Assembly: GCF_005405145.1 (NCBI RefSeq)
Contig: NZ_BJDM01000001.1
Coordinates: 1-64,000, forward strand
Reading direction: 5' to 3'
Origin: Paucilactobacillus kaifaensis
GTDB taxonomy: Bacteria > Bacillota > Bacilli > Lactobacillales > Lactobacillaceae
DNA length: 64,000 bases
Shown in pieces: positions 37,233 to 45,856 of this stretch. Under the pieces are notes generated by a model, which was given only the letters and a program-made list of their open reading frames with translations, was not told the origin of the DNA and searched no databases. Each line of letters begins with the position of its first letter. Position 1 is the first letter of the stretch. Made by a program: the position numbers and the translations under genes.

Positions 37233-37988
37233 TTAATCAATTTCTGCTTCAATCTTTTGTTTAATGTCTAATATCTCATTGATAATTTTATTTTTATATG
37301 TGGTAGTAACTCTAAATTTGGGTAAACTCACACTTAATGCGGCAACAGTTATATTTCCTTGTTTAATATACGTTGCAACGCAATACATATCTTTTTCTTG
37401 TTCTTCATCATCAATTGAATAACCCTGTTTTCGAATCTTATGAATTTCTGCCAACAGTTGCTGTGGGTCAGTAATTGTATGGTCTGTAAATGGTTTAAGG
37501 TCAGTGCTATTAGCATAATCTGTTACTTTAGCATCATCATAAGTACTCAAAACAGCTTTTCCAATTCCTGAACTATACAGTGGCCTGGTCAGACCAATTT
37601 TTGACGTCATGTAAATATTTTGATTTTTAGGTTCAATCTTATTAACATAAACTACTTCGTTTTCACGTGGCACAGCAAAATGCACCGTTTCATCAATTTT
37701 GTCTTGCAACATTTGTAAAAAAGGTTCTGTTATTTCAATCAAAGTGGTAGTATCTGTCCGGACTTTGCTGAACTGAATAAATTTTGTACCCAAAAAGTAT
37801 TCTTTATTTTCATTAGCTTTTGACACATACCCAATATACATTAACGTTGTCAGTATCTTAGATACCGTTGGTGGGTTTATATCTGTTTTTGCTGAAATTT
37901 CATGAATCGTTTTACTTTTTCCATCCCCAAGTACATCGAGAATCTGGGCAGCTTTAATTAAAACACTGCCGTATAATTTACTTTCCAC
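37233..37988 (-). CDS. IclR-family transcriptional regulator
   Basis: 251-aa regulator: a winged helix-turn-helix at about 12-68 (HEISAKTDINPPTVSKILTTLMYIGYV) and a C-terminal GAF-like effector domain with LTRPLYSSGIGKAVLS and DDEEQEKDMYCVA, both IclR hallmarks. KdgR regulators of this family respond to KDG, and its place between the kdu-kdg and uxa operons suggests the same here. ATG start at 37988, following the LacI-type gene by 36 bp on the same strand. Confidence 0.88.
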   Translation of the reverse strand: MESKLYGSVLIKAAQILDVLGDGKSKTIHEISAKTDINPPTVSKILTTLMYIGYVSKANENKEYFLGTKFIQFSKVRTDTTTLIEITEPFLQMLQDKIDETVHFAVPRENEVVYVNKIEPKNQNIYMTSKIGLTRPLYSSGIGKAVLSTYDDAKVTDYANSTDLKPFTDHTITDPQQLLAEIHKIRKQGYSIDDEEQEKDMYCVATYIKQGNITVAALSVSLPKFRVTTTYKNKIINEILDIKQKIEAEID

Positions 37989-38024
37989 AATTTTCCTCCC
38001 GAGACTTTTGTGATAGCTAATATT

Positions 38025-39038
38025 TTACCGTAGATCTTGTACTGAATTACGCACAATCGGAGTTGGCTCAATAACATCTTGAATTGGCTTAACTTCAGTA
38101 TCATTAGCCAACATCTGCGTCAATAATTTGATCCCTCGTTGTGCAATTACTCCGGTTGGTTTATGCACCGTGGTCAATGCTGGAATTAGGTATTTGGAAT
38201 ATCGCATGTCATCATAACCAAAAATAGAAATATCTTCTGGGACTCGATATCCTAGATCCGAGCAGGCCCGAATTGCACCGATCGTCATATCATCATTGGC
38301 ACAAAAAACACAAGTTGGACGTGTACTGCCTGCTAATATTTCGCGCATTGCCGCGTATCCACTTTTCGGCAGGTAATCTCCCTCTTTGACAAAATCACGA
38401 TCAATACCCAGTTGATGCTGACTTAACGCATCATAAAACCCATTTTGCCGTTGGTCAGTCGAAGCAAATCCGGATAATCCCTTGATGAAACCAAATTTAG
38501 TGTGTCCTAACCGAATTGCATACTCTGTAATATTTTTAGCGCCAATATACTCATCAGCCGCTAAGTTGACGACATCTGTTCGCTCAATCTTACGATTTAA
38601 AACAACAAGAGGCAGTTTTCGTCGAACCATCTGGTCAATAAAATAGTCATCGTTAGCAGATTGGCTAACAATTAAAACACCATCAAATTTTTGTAATACT
38701 TGAATAGTATCCTTGTCCTTAATGCTGTTGATCGAAACAGAATACTCAGGTGGAATGTTCTTGTTAATCTCATCAATAACTTCAGCCAAAAAACTAGCTG
38801 AAGTTCCAATTTCCAAATTAGAAAAGAACACTCCAATCAAATAAGAGTGCTGATTAGCCAATCCCTTAGCATTTAGATTGGGGACATAGCCTAATTTATC
38901 CGCAATTGCTTTAATTTTTTGTTTTGTTTCATCTTTGACTGCAGCACTATCATTTAACGCCCGTGATACAGTTGTGTGCGAAACACCAGCCAATTTAGCG
39001 ATCGTTCGAATTGTCGCATCTTTATTTGTTGACTCTAT
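38025..39038 (-). CDS. LacI-family regulator with non-standard start codon
   Basis: DNA-binding repressor with a LacI helix-turn-helix (TIRTIAKLAGVSHTTVSRALNDS) and a periplasmic-binding-like effector domain ending VRNSVQDLR. The first helix needs residues upstream of the TTG at 38993, yet no ATG, GTG or TTG lies in frame there. A strong AAAAGGAG (39049-39056) points at ATC (39039-39041, 7-nt spacing) or ATA (39036-39038, 10-nt). From ATA the protein reads xESTNKDATIRTIAK and is 337 aa. So the gene uses a rare start codon or has a recent start mutation. It likely acts on the palindromes near 43.76 and 44.05 kb (inference). Confidence 0.85.
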   Translation of the reverse strand: MESTNKDATIRTIAKLAGVSHTTVSRALNDSAAVKDETKQKIKAIADKLGYVPNLNAKGLANQHSYLIGVFFSNLEIGTSASFLAEVIDEINKNIPPEYSVSINSIKDKDTIQVLQKFDGVLIVSQSANDDYFIDQMVRRKLPLVVLNRKIERTDVVNLAADEYIGAKNITEYAIRLGHTKFGFIKGLSGFASTDQRQNGFYDALSQHQLGIDRDFVKEGDYLPKSGYAAMREILAGSTRPTCVFCANDDMTIGAIRACSDLGYRVPEDISIFGYDDMRYSKYLIPALTTVHKPTGVIAQRGIKLLTQMLANDTEVKPIQDVIEPTPIVRNSVQDLR

Positions 39039-39123
39039 GATTTTTCGACTCCTTTTGCTGCATTTATTACTTGATTATAGTTGAATAGTTAAGCTTTTAA
39101 AAGGTTAACTACCCTTTTTACAC

Positions 39124-39165
39124 AAAAAAGACGTATCACCTGGGGTATGGTAACATGTCTTTTTT
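39124..39165 (-). terminator. Terminator after uxaC
   Basis: Minus strand: AAAAAAGACATGTTACC pairs with GGTGATACGTCTTTTTT (one mismatch, two G-T pairs), ending in a T-run. It closes the transporter-uxaE-uxaC operon about 27 bp past the uxaC stop. Confidence 0.8.
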
Positions 39166-39191
39166 GCAATCATAAAATGTATTAATTTTTG

Positions 39192-40637
39192 TTAATTAAA
39201 TAATTTTTCAGGAGTGGCGTCATTAAAAAAGCCAAAGAAGTTATAGGCATTATTGTAAGAAATATCCTCTACAATTTTACCTAGATACTCTTCATCATCT
39301 GGTACACGACCAGCTTGTGCCAGTTCACCATAAAAGTTGCACAATACGCGACGGAAGTATTCATGTCGGGGGTAAGACAAGAAACTCCGTGAGTCCGTCA
39401 GCATACCAACAAAGTTTGGTAAAAGACTTTCTTGTGCGAAAATCCGTAATTGTTCGTGCATTCCTTCTGCAGTGTCATTAAACCACCAACCAGCACCAAG
39501 CTGCATTCGTTGAACGCCACCTTCTGGGAAGGCGCCCATCATCGTTGCTAACTCCATCCAGTCATTAGGGTTTAATGAGTAAAAGATAGATTTAGGGACA
39601 TCATTTGTGTCACGCATTTTGGTGTACAACTTTTGTAAATGTAATGCAATATCTGGTTGTGTTCCAACCGCATCATAGCCAGTATCCGCACCTAATTGTT
39701 GATACATTGGTTTGTTCAAATCACGGACTGAATTAACGTGAAACTGCATGGTCCAATCAAATTCTTTGTTAAACTTCATTAGATTTTCCAGTAGCCCGGT
39801 TAAGTACTTATCGATCTCAACAGATGTCAGCGATTCATCTTTAATCGCTTTTTGCATAATTGCGTTTAATTCTGTTTCCGAAGCTTCCACAAAATGATAC
39901 GTTAACAAGGAGTGATCTGATAGTCGCCCACCCATCTCGTTGAAATATTCAAAGCGCTGATGAACTGCTTTAATCATGCTACTAAAGTCAGTAATGCTTA
40001 CACCTGAAACTTTACTTAATGTTTGTAGATATTCGCCATAACCCGGTTTATCCAACTGAATTAATTTATCAGGACGCATTGCTGGCAATGTTCTAAAGCC
40101 ACTTTCACGTTCTTCTTTTTTCAATAACTTATGATACTTCAAGTCAGATGCTGGATCGTCTGTCGTACAAACAGCCTTAACATTTGAATTCTTAATCAAA
40201 TTACGAGGCTTAAACGCATCTGTTTGTAGCAATTTATTAGCCTTCTCCCAAATAGCAGGAGCCGTTTTGCGGTTAAAGGTTTCATTAATGCCAAAGAAAC
40301 GTCGTAATTCCAAGTGAGTCCACTCATATAAAGGATTACCAGCTGATTTTTCAATCGTACCAGCCCAAGCCAAGAACTTTTCATACTCATCGCCGTCACC
40401 AGTGATTAATTCCTCTGGAACACCATTTGCGCGCATTAAACGCCATTTGTAATGATCACCATAATGATCTTCATTGATCCAAATTCGTGTAATATTTGGA
40501 TAATTTTTGTTCTCGTAAATTTCTTCTGGGTTTAAATGACAATGAAAATCAATAATTGGCATTTTTTTTGCGTGATCATTAAATAATTTTTTACCCATTT
40601 CATTTTTTAACAAAAAATCGTCATCAAGTAACGCCAT
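39192..40637 (-). CDS. uxaC: Glucuronate/galacturonate isomerase
   Basis: Metal-dependent amidohydrolase-fold isomerase: D-glucuronate to D-fructuronate and D-galacturonate to D-tagaturonate. The 481-aa protein has [12 protein letters not shown] with His32 and His34, the middle [13 protein letters not shown] loop and [20 protein letters not shown] near the end, all UxaC signatures. It lies 31 bp downstream of uxaE in a three-gene operon with a GPH transporter. Confidence 0.96.
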   Translation of the reverse strand: MALLDDDFLLKNEMGKKLFNDHAKKMPIIDFHCHLNPEEIYENKNYPNITRIWINEDHYGDHYKWRLMRANGVPEELITGDGDEYEKFLAWAGTIEKSAGNPLYEWTHLELRRFFGINETFNRKTAPAIWEKANKLLQTDAFKPRNLIKNSNVKAVCTTDDPASDLKYHKLLKKEERESGFRTLPAMRPDKLIQLDKPGYGEYLQTLSKVSGVSITDFSSMIKAVHQRFEYFNEMGGRLSDHSLLTYHFVEASETELNAIMQKAIKDESLTSVEIDKYLTGLLENLMKFNKEFDWTMQFHVNSVRDLNKPMYQQLGADTGYDAVGTQPDIALHLQKLYTKMRDTNDVPKSIFYSLNPNDWMELATMMGAFPEGGVQRMQLGAGWWFNDTAEGMHEQLRIFAQESLLPNFVGMLTDSRSFLSYPRHEYFRRVLCNFYGELAQAGRVPDDEEYLGKIVEDISYNNAYNFFGFFNDATPEKLFN

Positions 40638-40668
40638 AAAACTATACCTCCTATCAACTTTTAGCTAA

Positions 40669-42231
40669 CTAATTTTTAGGCTCATATTTACTCTGAACTT
40701 CTTCTTTAGTAGCAGCTTTGCCCTGTAACAAATCAATGTGTTCAGCGATATGACGATTCAAGAAATCATCGTATTCGTCTTGGTGTTTCTTCAAAAGGTC
40801 AAAGAAACGGTCACGATATACATACTTAAAGCTTTCTTGATAGTTCAAAACATTCCCATACATTGTGTGCAAAATTTGACGAGGGTTATCATCTGTCAAT
40901 AATGACATCACATTGCTATCATTGATTTCTGAAGGCTTTGGCGAATTAGTTTGGTCAGCGTGGAAGACGTAGAATGGTTTAACATCATCCAAGTTATCAA
41001 ATGAATACTTGTAAATCTCTTGCATTAATTTAGGATCTTCTTTGGCAACAACTCTAAGAGCTTCCAGCCAGTTTGTACCAGCTGTTTTAACGTGCCAGCC
41101 GTTTTTCTTTGAAAGTCGACCAATAATTGGGTAAACAGATAGTTTGTCTGACCCAGAATGAATACTCAAACGATATCCAAATTTCTCAGCAATAGCTTCA
41201 TGAACCACATACTCACGTTCGAAACGACCCAAGTCACCAATGTAATCAATCGCCTTTTGGAACTCACCATAGAATTTAGGTGCTAATGTTTCTGGAGTAA
41301 TGTTATTATTCTTCAATTCATTAGCAAAGAAATAATGGTTAGCTGGTGTGGTTGGCACAATTGTTTCATCCATTGAAATTTCAAAGTCCAAATTATTTGG
41401 AACAACAAAACGATGGTAAATGTATGTCGCATATTCAACAGCATCAAAGTAGATTAGAACTGATTGTTCGACATCTTTTTTATCAAAATGAACTTCTGCA
41501 TTTTCACCAATTTTAAATGTTTTATCAAGATAGTCATTATTGAAACGAGTAACAAATTCAGGATCCAATGCATTGTACTTAGCATCCAATTCTTCATCGG
41601 ACAAATCGGCAATTTCGTTATGAATCTTTTTAGTAGCATCCAATGTGATCATTGTGCAGCCACTTTCAACCGCATATTCAACTTCGTAAGGTTCCTTAAC
41701 GTGGTCGCCATCAGCACCCCATCCATCGGTATAACCTTCTTCAAAGACAGCCCATGATGCTGATTGAACTACATCTAATTCAGTCCGGTCAGTTAATAAC
41801 AATTCACGAATTGATTGTTGTGCCAAGATAGGGAAGATTCCGCGTCCCTTGAATAAACGTAGATGCGCATTAGAAGCTGAGCCTAAACGGTCTCCCAAAC
41901 CGAAAGTATATTTGTAACCATGTCGCGAGATAGGCTTAACCCATGGGAAACGATAGCTAAGTGCTTCATTGTTTGCTTGGGTTAGTTCTGCAACAACTAG
42001 TGCTTTTCCATTACCTGCATCTTCAGTAGCAATCGCATCAAATTCACCGATTGTATTACCACTTTCACAAGCAACTAAATATTTTTCACCATTTTCGTGA
42101 AGGATAAAGTAGACATTTTTACGTTCTACTTGAATTGATGGTGCATAAACTTCTTTATCACTTAAATTTGAAAAATCACCATTTGCGGCTAAAATTTCTT
42201 GAACATCAGCTACTAATTTTTTTGTATCCAT
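40669..42231 (-). CDS. uxaE: Tagaturonate epimerase family protein
   Basis: A 520-aa protein matching by overall sequence the UxaE family, which epimerises D-tagaturonate to D-fructuronate at C3 and so merges the galacturonate and glucuronate routes without UxaB/UxaA. Features include GLGDRLGSASNAHLRLFK near residue 100, WGADGDHVK, IHSGSDKLSVYP and HTMYGNVLN, plausible metal/phosphate-binding loops. Family assignment is from recalled sequence pattern, not search. The position between the hexuronide carrier and uxaC supports the role. Confidence 0.88.
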   Translation of the reverse strand: MDTKKLVADVQEILAANGDFSNLSDKEVYAPSIQVERKNVYFILHENGEKYLVACESGNTIGEFDAIATEDAGNGKALVVAELTQANNEALSYRFPWVKPISRHGYKYTFGLGDRLGSASNAHLRLFKGRGIFPILAQQSIRELLLTDRTELDVVQSASWAVFEEGYTDGWGADGDHVKEPYEVEYAVESGCTMITLDATKKIHNEIADLSDEELDAKYNALDPEFVTRFNNDYLDKTFKIGENAEVHFDKKDVEQSVLIYFDAVEYATYIYHRFVVPNNLDFEISMDETIVPTTPANHYFFANELKNNNITPETLAPKFYGEFQKAIDYIGDLGRFEREYVVHEAIAEKFGYRLSIHSGSDKLSVYPIIGRLSKKNGWHVKTAGTNWLEALRVVAKEDPKLMQEIYKYSFDNLDDVKPFYVFHADQTNSPKPSEINDSNVMSLLTDDNPRQILHTMYGNVLNYQESFKYVYRDRFFDLLKKHQDEYDDFLNRHIAEHIDLLQGKAATKEEVQSKYEPKN

Positions 42232-42262
42232 TTTCTATTACCTCCAAATTTTTAAACAACAA

Positions 42263-43732
42263 CTATTTATTATCTTTGTCTCCGATATTACCTTTTTCCC
42301 ATTTACCATTATCCAGATCGGTAGCAACCTTCTTAAACTTTTCATCATTCAATTTGTACAAGAATCCGATAACGATTGCGGCAATAATCATACATGCCCC
42401 CGGATAAAGTGTCATTGCTCCTTTAATCCCAAGCAAAGTACTTGCAGACTGGTGACCGTTAGCGATATATCCAGTGATAGCAAGGATTCCAGCACTAACG
42501 ATTGCTGCTAATGATTGCGCCAATTTACGTGAAAAGTTAAATGCTGCATAGGTAATTGCTTCTTTACGCATTCCTGTGTGCCATTCACCGTAGTCAATGA
42601 CGTCAGAAACATATGCCCAAGTGATTCCGTTTGGAATACATAATGCAGTGTATCCGATTGTAATTAAAATAATGAACGTAATCGGATTAGTTGGTAGAAC
42701 AAAGTTAAGTAGATTAGCAACTCCACTAATTATCAAACAAACAACAGTAACTTTTTTCTTTCCAAACCATTTTGTAAGCATTGGAATTGAGAAAATCCCA
42801 ACAATTGAAACACCCATCATAATAGAATTGACCAGTGGTTGATAATTAATATTACCTAAATTATATTGCGCAAAGTAAACCATCATCGTGTTATTCGTAT
42901 TCATCGCTGAAATAGTGAATAATGTCATCAAAATGATTGCAAATAACGGTCCATTGGTAAAGACAATCTTGAAGTAATCCTTAAATCCTTCAGGCTTAGC
43001 AGCATTATCACGGTGAACCTTAACGTTCTCCTTTGTTCCTAAGAAGCAAATCAAGAACATTACTACTCCAAGTACTGCAAAAATTGTAGCCGCCCAGAAG
43101 TATCCATGGCGTTCGTTGCCACTACCCATGCCGCCACCTAGCATTTCCATCAAAGGAATGAATGCAACTCCGGCAATAAATTGTGCTGCAACGGACCCAA
43201 TTTGCCTTGACGTTGCCATGAAACTACGATCTTGCGGATTACGAGACATAACCGAAGCAAGTGATCCATATGGATCATTAGTAAACGAGTACACCAGTCC
43301 CCAAATCATGTATGCAGCGTAAGCGAAGATGATTTTGCCCACCGGCGATAATCCCATTGGCATCGTGAATGTTACTACGGTCATAATACCGAGAATTACC
43401 GCTGAAATCATCATCGTCGGTCTAAACTTGCCTTGTGGTCCAATATTTTTACGATTATCAATAATCGATCCAGCAATTGGATCCATGAAAGCATCAAAAA
43501 TCTTCGTAAAAGCAAAGATCCCTGCAACAACACCAGCTCCAATTCCGGCTGCATCCGTCCAGAACTTGGTCAGATAGGCTTGCCCTAAATCGAACATAAA
43601 CCCATTACCAAAATCACCAAAACCATAAGCAATCTTCTGACTAACCGGAATTTGTTTACTATAATTGATATCTGTTATTTTTTGAGGTAAGGATGGTTCA
43701 CGATGATGCTCCGTAGTTTGATTGTCACTCAT
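42263..43732 (-). CDS. GPH-family hexuronide transporter
   Basis: 489-aa symporter with about 12 helices. KIAYGFGDFGNGFMFDLGQAYLTKFWTDAAG and DAFMDPIAGSIIDNRKNIGPQGKFRP are the GPH signatures. As first gene of an operon with uxaE and uxaC it probably carries glucuronides or galacturonides (UidB-like role, inference). Start ATG at 43732 with AAGGGAG upstream. Controlled by a promoter with an overlapping cre site and a downstream palindromic operator. Confidence 0.9.
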   Translation of the reverse strand: MSDNQTTEHHREPSLPQKITDINYSKQIPVSQKIAYGFGDFGNGFMFDLGQAYLTKFWTDAAGIGAGVVAGIFAFTKIFDAFMDPIAGSIIDNRKNIGPQGKFRPTMMISAVILGIMTVVTFTMPMGLSPVGKIIFAYAAYMIWGLVYSFTNDPYGSLASVMSRNPQDRSFMATSRQIGSVAAQFIAGVAFIPLMEMLGGGMGSGNERHGYFWAATIFAVLGVVMFLICFLGTKENVKVHRDNAAKPEGFKDYFKIVFTNGPLFAIILMTLFTISAMNTNNTMMVYFAQYNLGNINYQPLVNSIMMGVSIVGIFSIPMLTKWFGKKKVTVVCLIISGVANLLNFVLPTNPITFIILITIGYTALCIPNGITWAYVSDVIDYGEWHTGMRKEAITYAAFNFSRKLAQSLAAIVSAGILAITGYIANGHQSASTLLGIKGAMTLYPGACMIIAAIVIGFLYKLNDEKFKKVATDLDNGKWEKGNIGDKDNK

Positions 43733-43755
43733 TTCGTCACTCCCTTTTATGCGTT

Positions 43756-43775
43756 AAATGCACACGGTAACATTT
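43756..43775. promoter_or_regulatory. Palindromic operator O1 (LacI-type)
   Basis: AAATGCACACGGTAACATTT shares 16 of 20 bases with the perfect palindrome O2 at 44041-44060. It lies in the transporter leader, about 24 bp before the start codon, where a bound repressor would act as a roadblock. Confidence 0.6.
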
Positions 43776-43875
43776 AAAGGTAAATAAAAAATAAACCAAT
43801 TGTGAATAAATTATTTAAATAACAAAAACAAAATTGAAAAATAAACGACGCGCCTCGAAAATTTAATAAGTTTTT

Positions 43876-43916
43876 TGTTAACGGTTTCATTTTAGTGCAT
43901 ATAATATTTTTGTCAA
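43876..43916 (-). promoter_or_regulatory. Promoter and cre site of transporter-uxaE-uxaC operon
   Basis: TTGACA (43911-43916), 16-bp spacer, TAAAAT (43889-43894) on the minus strand. TGAAACCGTTAACA (43876-43889) fits every position of the cre consensus and overlaps the start site, a classic place for CcpA repression. Confidence 0.8.
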
Positions 43917-44040
43917 TCGGTTTTTTATTAAATTTAGATTAGACTTTATTTTTATTTTTGAATTTGGCTTTACATTACTTATTTGTTTGATCGCGTTTTC
44001 ACTTATAACATTTAAATTAAGCAAAAATAAAAAACAGAAT

Positions 44041-44060
44041 AAATGTTACCGGTAACATTT
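44041..44060. promoter_or_regulatory. Palindromic operator O2 (LacI-type)
   Basis: AAATGTTACCGGTAACATTT is a perfect 20-bp palindrome. It lies about 20 bp upstream of a TTTTCA-16-TATAAT plus-strand promoter (44080-44107) for the gre-like gene. With O1, 285 bp away, it could support looping. It also fits the cre consensus, so CcpA binding is an alternative. Confidence 0.7.
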
Positions 44061-44138
44061 ATCCGCTGTTCAGAATTCCTTTTCAAAACTTAAATTTGCT
44101 TTATAATGCTAATTGATAAAGCTAGAAGGGGTTTTTAT

Positions 44139-44607
44139 ATGCAGCCATATTTTAATAAAATGACACCAGCGGGATATCATGAAATCGAAACAGAAATTGA
44201 ACAATTAAAATTAGACCGACCAAACAAAATCAAAGCATTACAAGAAGCCCGTGCCCTTGGTGATTTATCCGAAAATGCAGAGTACAGTTCCGCTAAACGC
44301 GATCTTCGCCGGCTAGAAAGTCGATTGCGATTCTTGAATAAACAACTTCAATACGCACAAGTTGTTACCCCAAGCAAAAACTCAATTGTTGACTTAGGCA
44401 AACTAGTAACTATTGAATTTCTTGATGATCATTCCCAAGTGATCTATCGACTAGTTGGAAAGCAAGAGGCTAATTTAGCTAGTCACAAATTGGCCTTTGA
44501 CTCACCGTTAGGTAAGGCCCATTATCAATCAGCAGATCAATACAATTGCTACCGTGAGTGCCCCTGACGCTGAATATCAAGTGAAAATTATCAAAATTGA
44601 AATTTAA
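44139..44607 (+). pseudogene. GreA-like transcript cleavage factor, frameshifted in C-terminal domain
   Basis: The coiled-coil N-terminal domain is intact (MTPAGYHEIETEIEQL..., acidic tip GDLSENAEYSSAKRDL). Within GGCCC at 44516-44520 one C too many shifts the frame: translation stops at the TGA at 44565-44567 after NCYRECP. The other frame directly after the run encodes IINQQINTIATVSAPDAEY and then QVKIIKIEI with a stop at 44605-44607, the expected FKBP-like GreA ending. The intact form would be about 156 aa. Start ATG at 44139 (MQPYFNKMTPAG) after AGAAGGGG. Probably a paralog of the housekeeping greA. A sequencing error in the C-run is the alternative. Confidence 0.85.
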
Positions 44608-44634
44608 AATATACCTAAATGGAGGTTACATCGA

Positions 44635-45855
44635 TTGGAAACCACACCGCACTACTGGCAAAAAAATATTGGCTATTTTCTAGCCGCCCAAAACTTCTTT
44701 TTATTCGGCTCTTCTTCAGTTTACTTTGCGATTTTGTGGTACATCGCCTTGCAAACATCATCTGGCACCTGGATTATGCTGGCAACTATGGCTACTACCC
44801 TTCCACAAATTCTGATTTCGTTATGGGCTGGCATTTGGGCCGATCAATATAGCCGCAAAAAATTGATTATCTTCTCCAGCTCATTTGTAACCATCTTTAC
44901 ATTTGGGACTGCGCTGTTATACTTTTTCGAAGTTCGCAGCTTATGGTTACTACTATTAATTGCAGCCATTCGTTCATTAGGGTCCGGCGTGCAAACACCA
45001 GCTGGAAACGCACTATTACCTGAGATCACTCCCAAAATAGAATTATCGAGAATCAATGGGTTAAATCAATTCATCAGTTCGGCTTTACTATTAATTTCAC
45101 CAATTCTAAGTGGACTCATTTTAGGACGACTTGGCATTATTTTTATTTTCGTAGTGGACTTATTTACAGCAACAACGGGAATTATTTTAATGGCATTAGT
45201 TCGAATTCAAAAAGAAAAGCGTGAAATCACTTCCCCCAGTGCTGTTTTACCTGGTATTTGGGATGGCATTAAATACACTTTTACTCATCAATATCTACGT
45301 AACTTTATGCTATTCACCATGGGAGCATTTATCCTCGTTGCACCATCATCGCAACTATCCACTCTGTTTGTGAAGCGGACCTTTGGTTCTGGGGTCTGGC
45401 GCCTAACCTTAAACGAACTTCTTTGGACAATCGGCGCGCTGCTTGGCAGTTTATATATCACAACCCACAAACAGTTACCAAACAAAATCAAATTAATCAC
45501 CGCTGGGTTCATTGGGTCCGGGATCAGTTTTGCAGTAATGGGACTCCCTGAACCATTTTGGGTATACCTACTATTTATGTTTTTCTCCGGCATCTGCATG
45601 CCGATTATTCAGGCTTCATCCAACATCCTGATTCAAGAAAATATTCCCGCTGACAAGATGGGGCGCGTTTTTTCCATTTTGCAGATTCTTTCAACAGGTA
45701 TTTACCCCATTGCCATGCTATTTTATGGCCCATTATCTGATCAAATTGCCATCAAATATATTCTTATTGCAACTGGAGTACTACTAATTTTATTAGGACT
45801 GATCTTCAACCATCGCCTGCTAAGTTTGACCGACAGGCTCCACGATCTACATTAA
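44635..45855 (+). CDS. MFS efflux protein (MefA/enterobactin-exporter type)
   Basis: 406-aa major facilitator with about 12 helices. FLFGSSSVYFAILWYIALQTSSGTWIM, GIWADQYSRKKLIIFSS (motif A) and the LGSGVQTPAGNALLPEITP segment resemble drug/macrolide exporters of the DHA3 family. It starts at TTG 44635 with GGAGG 9 nt upstream, 28 bp after the restored end of the gre-like gene, and probably shares its promoter. Substrate unknown. Confidence 0.85.
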   Translation: METTPHYWQKNIGYFLAAQNFFLFGSSSVYFAILWYIALQTSSGTWIMLATMATTLPQILISLWAGIWADQYSRKKLIIFSSSFVTIFTFGTALLYFFEVRSLWLLLLIAAIRSLGSGVQTPAGNALLPEITPKIELSRINGLNQFISSALLLISPILSGLILGRLGIIFIFVVDLFTATTGIILMALVRIQKEKREITSPSAVLPGIWDGIKYTFTHQYLRNFMLFTMGAFILVAPSSQLSTLFVKRTFGSGVWRLTLNELLWTIGALLGSLYITTHKQLPNKIKLITAGFIGSGISFAVMGLPEPFWVYLLFMFFSGICMPIIQASSNILIQENIPADKMGRVFSILQILSTGIYPIAMLFYGPLSDQIAIKYILIATGVLLILLGLIFNHRLLSLTDRLHDLH

Positions 45856-45856
45856 T

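Noticed and set aside
44106..44607. Programmed frameshifting in the gre-like gene
   Set aside because: No slippery heptamer, upstream Shine-Dalgarno stimulator or hairpin at GGCCC; no known precedent in this family. Treated as a mutation.
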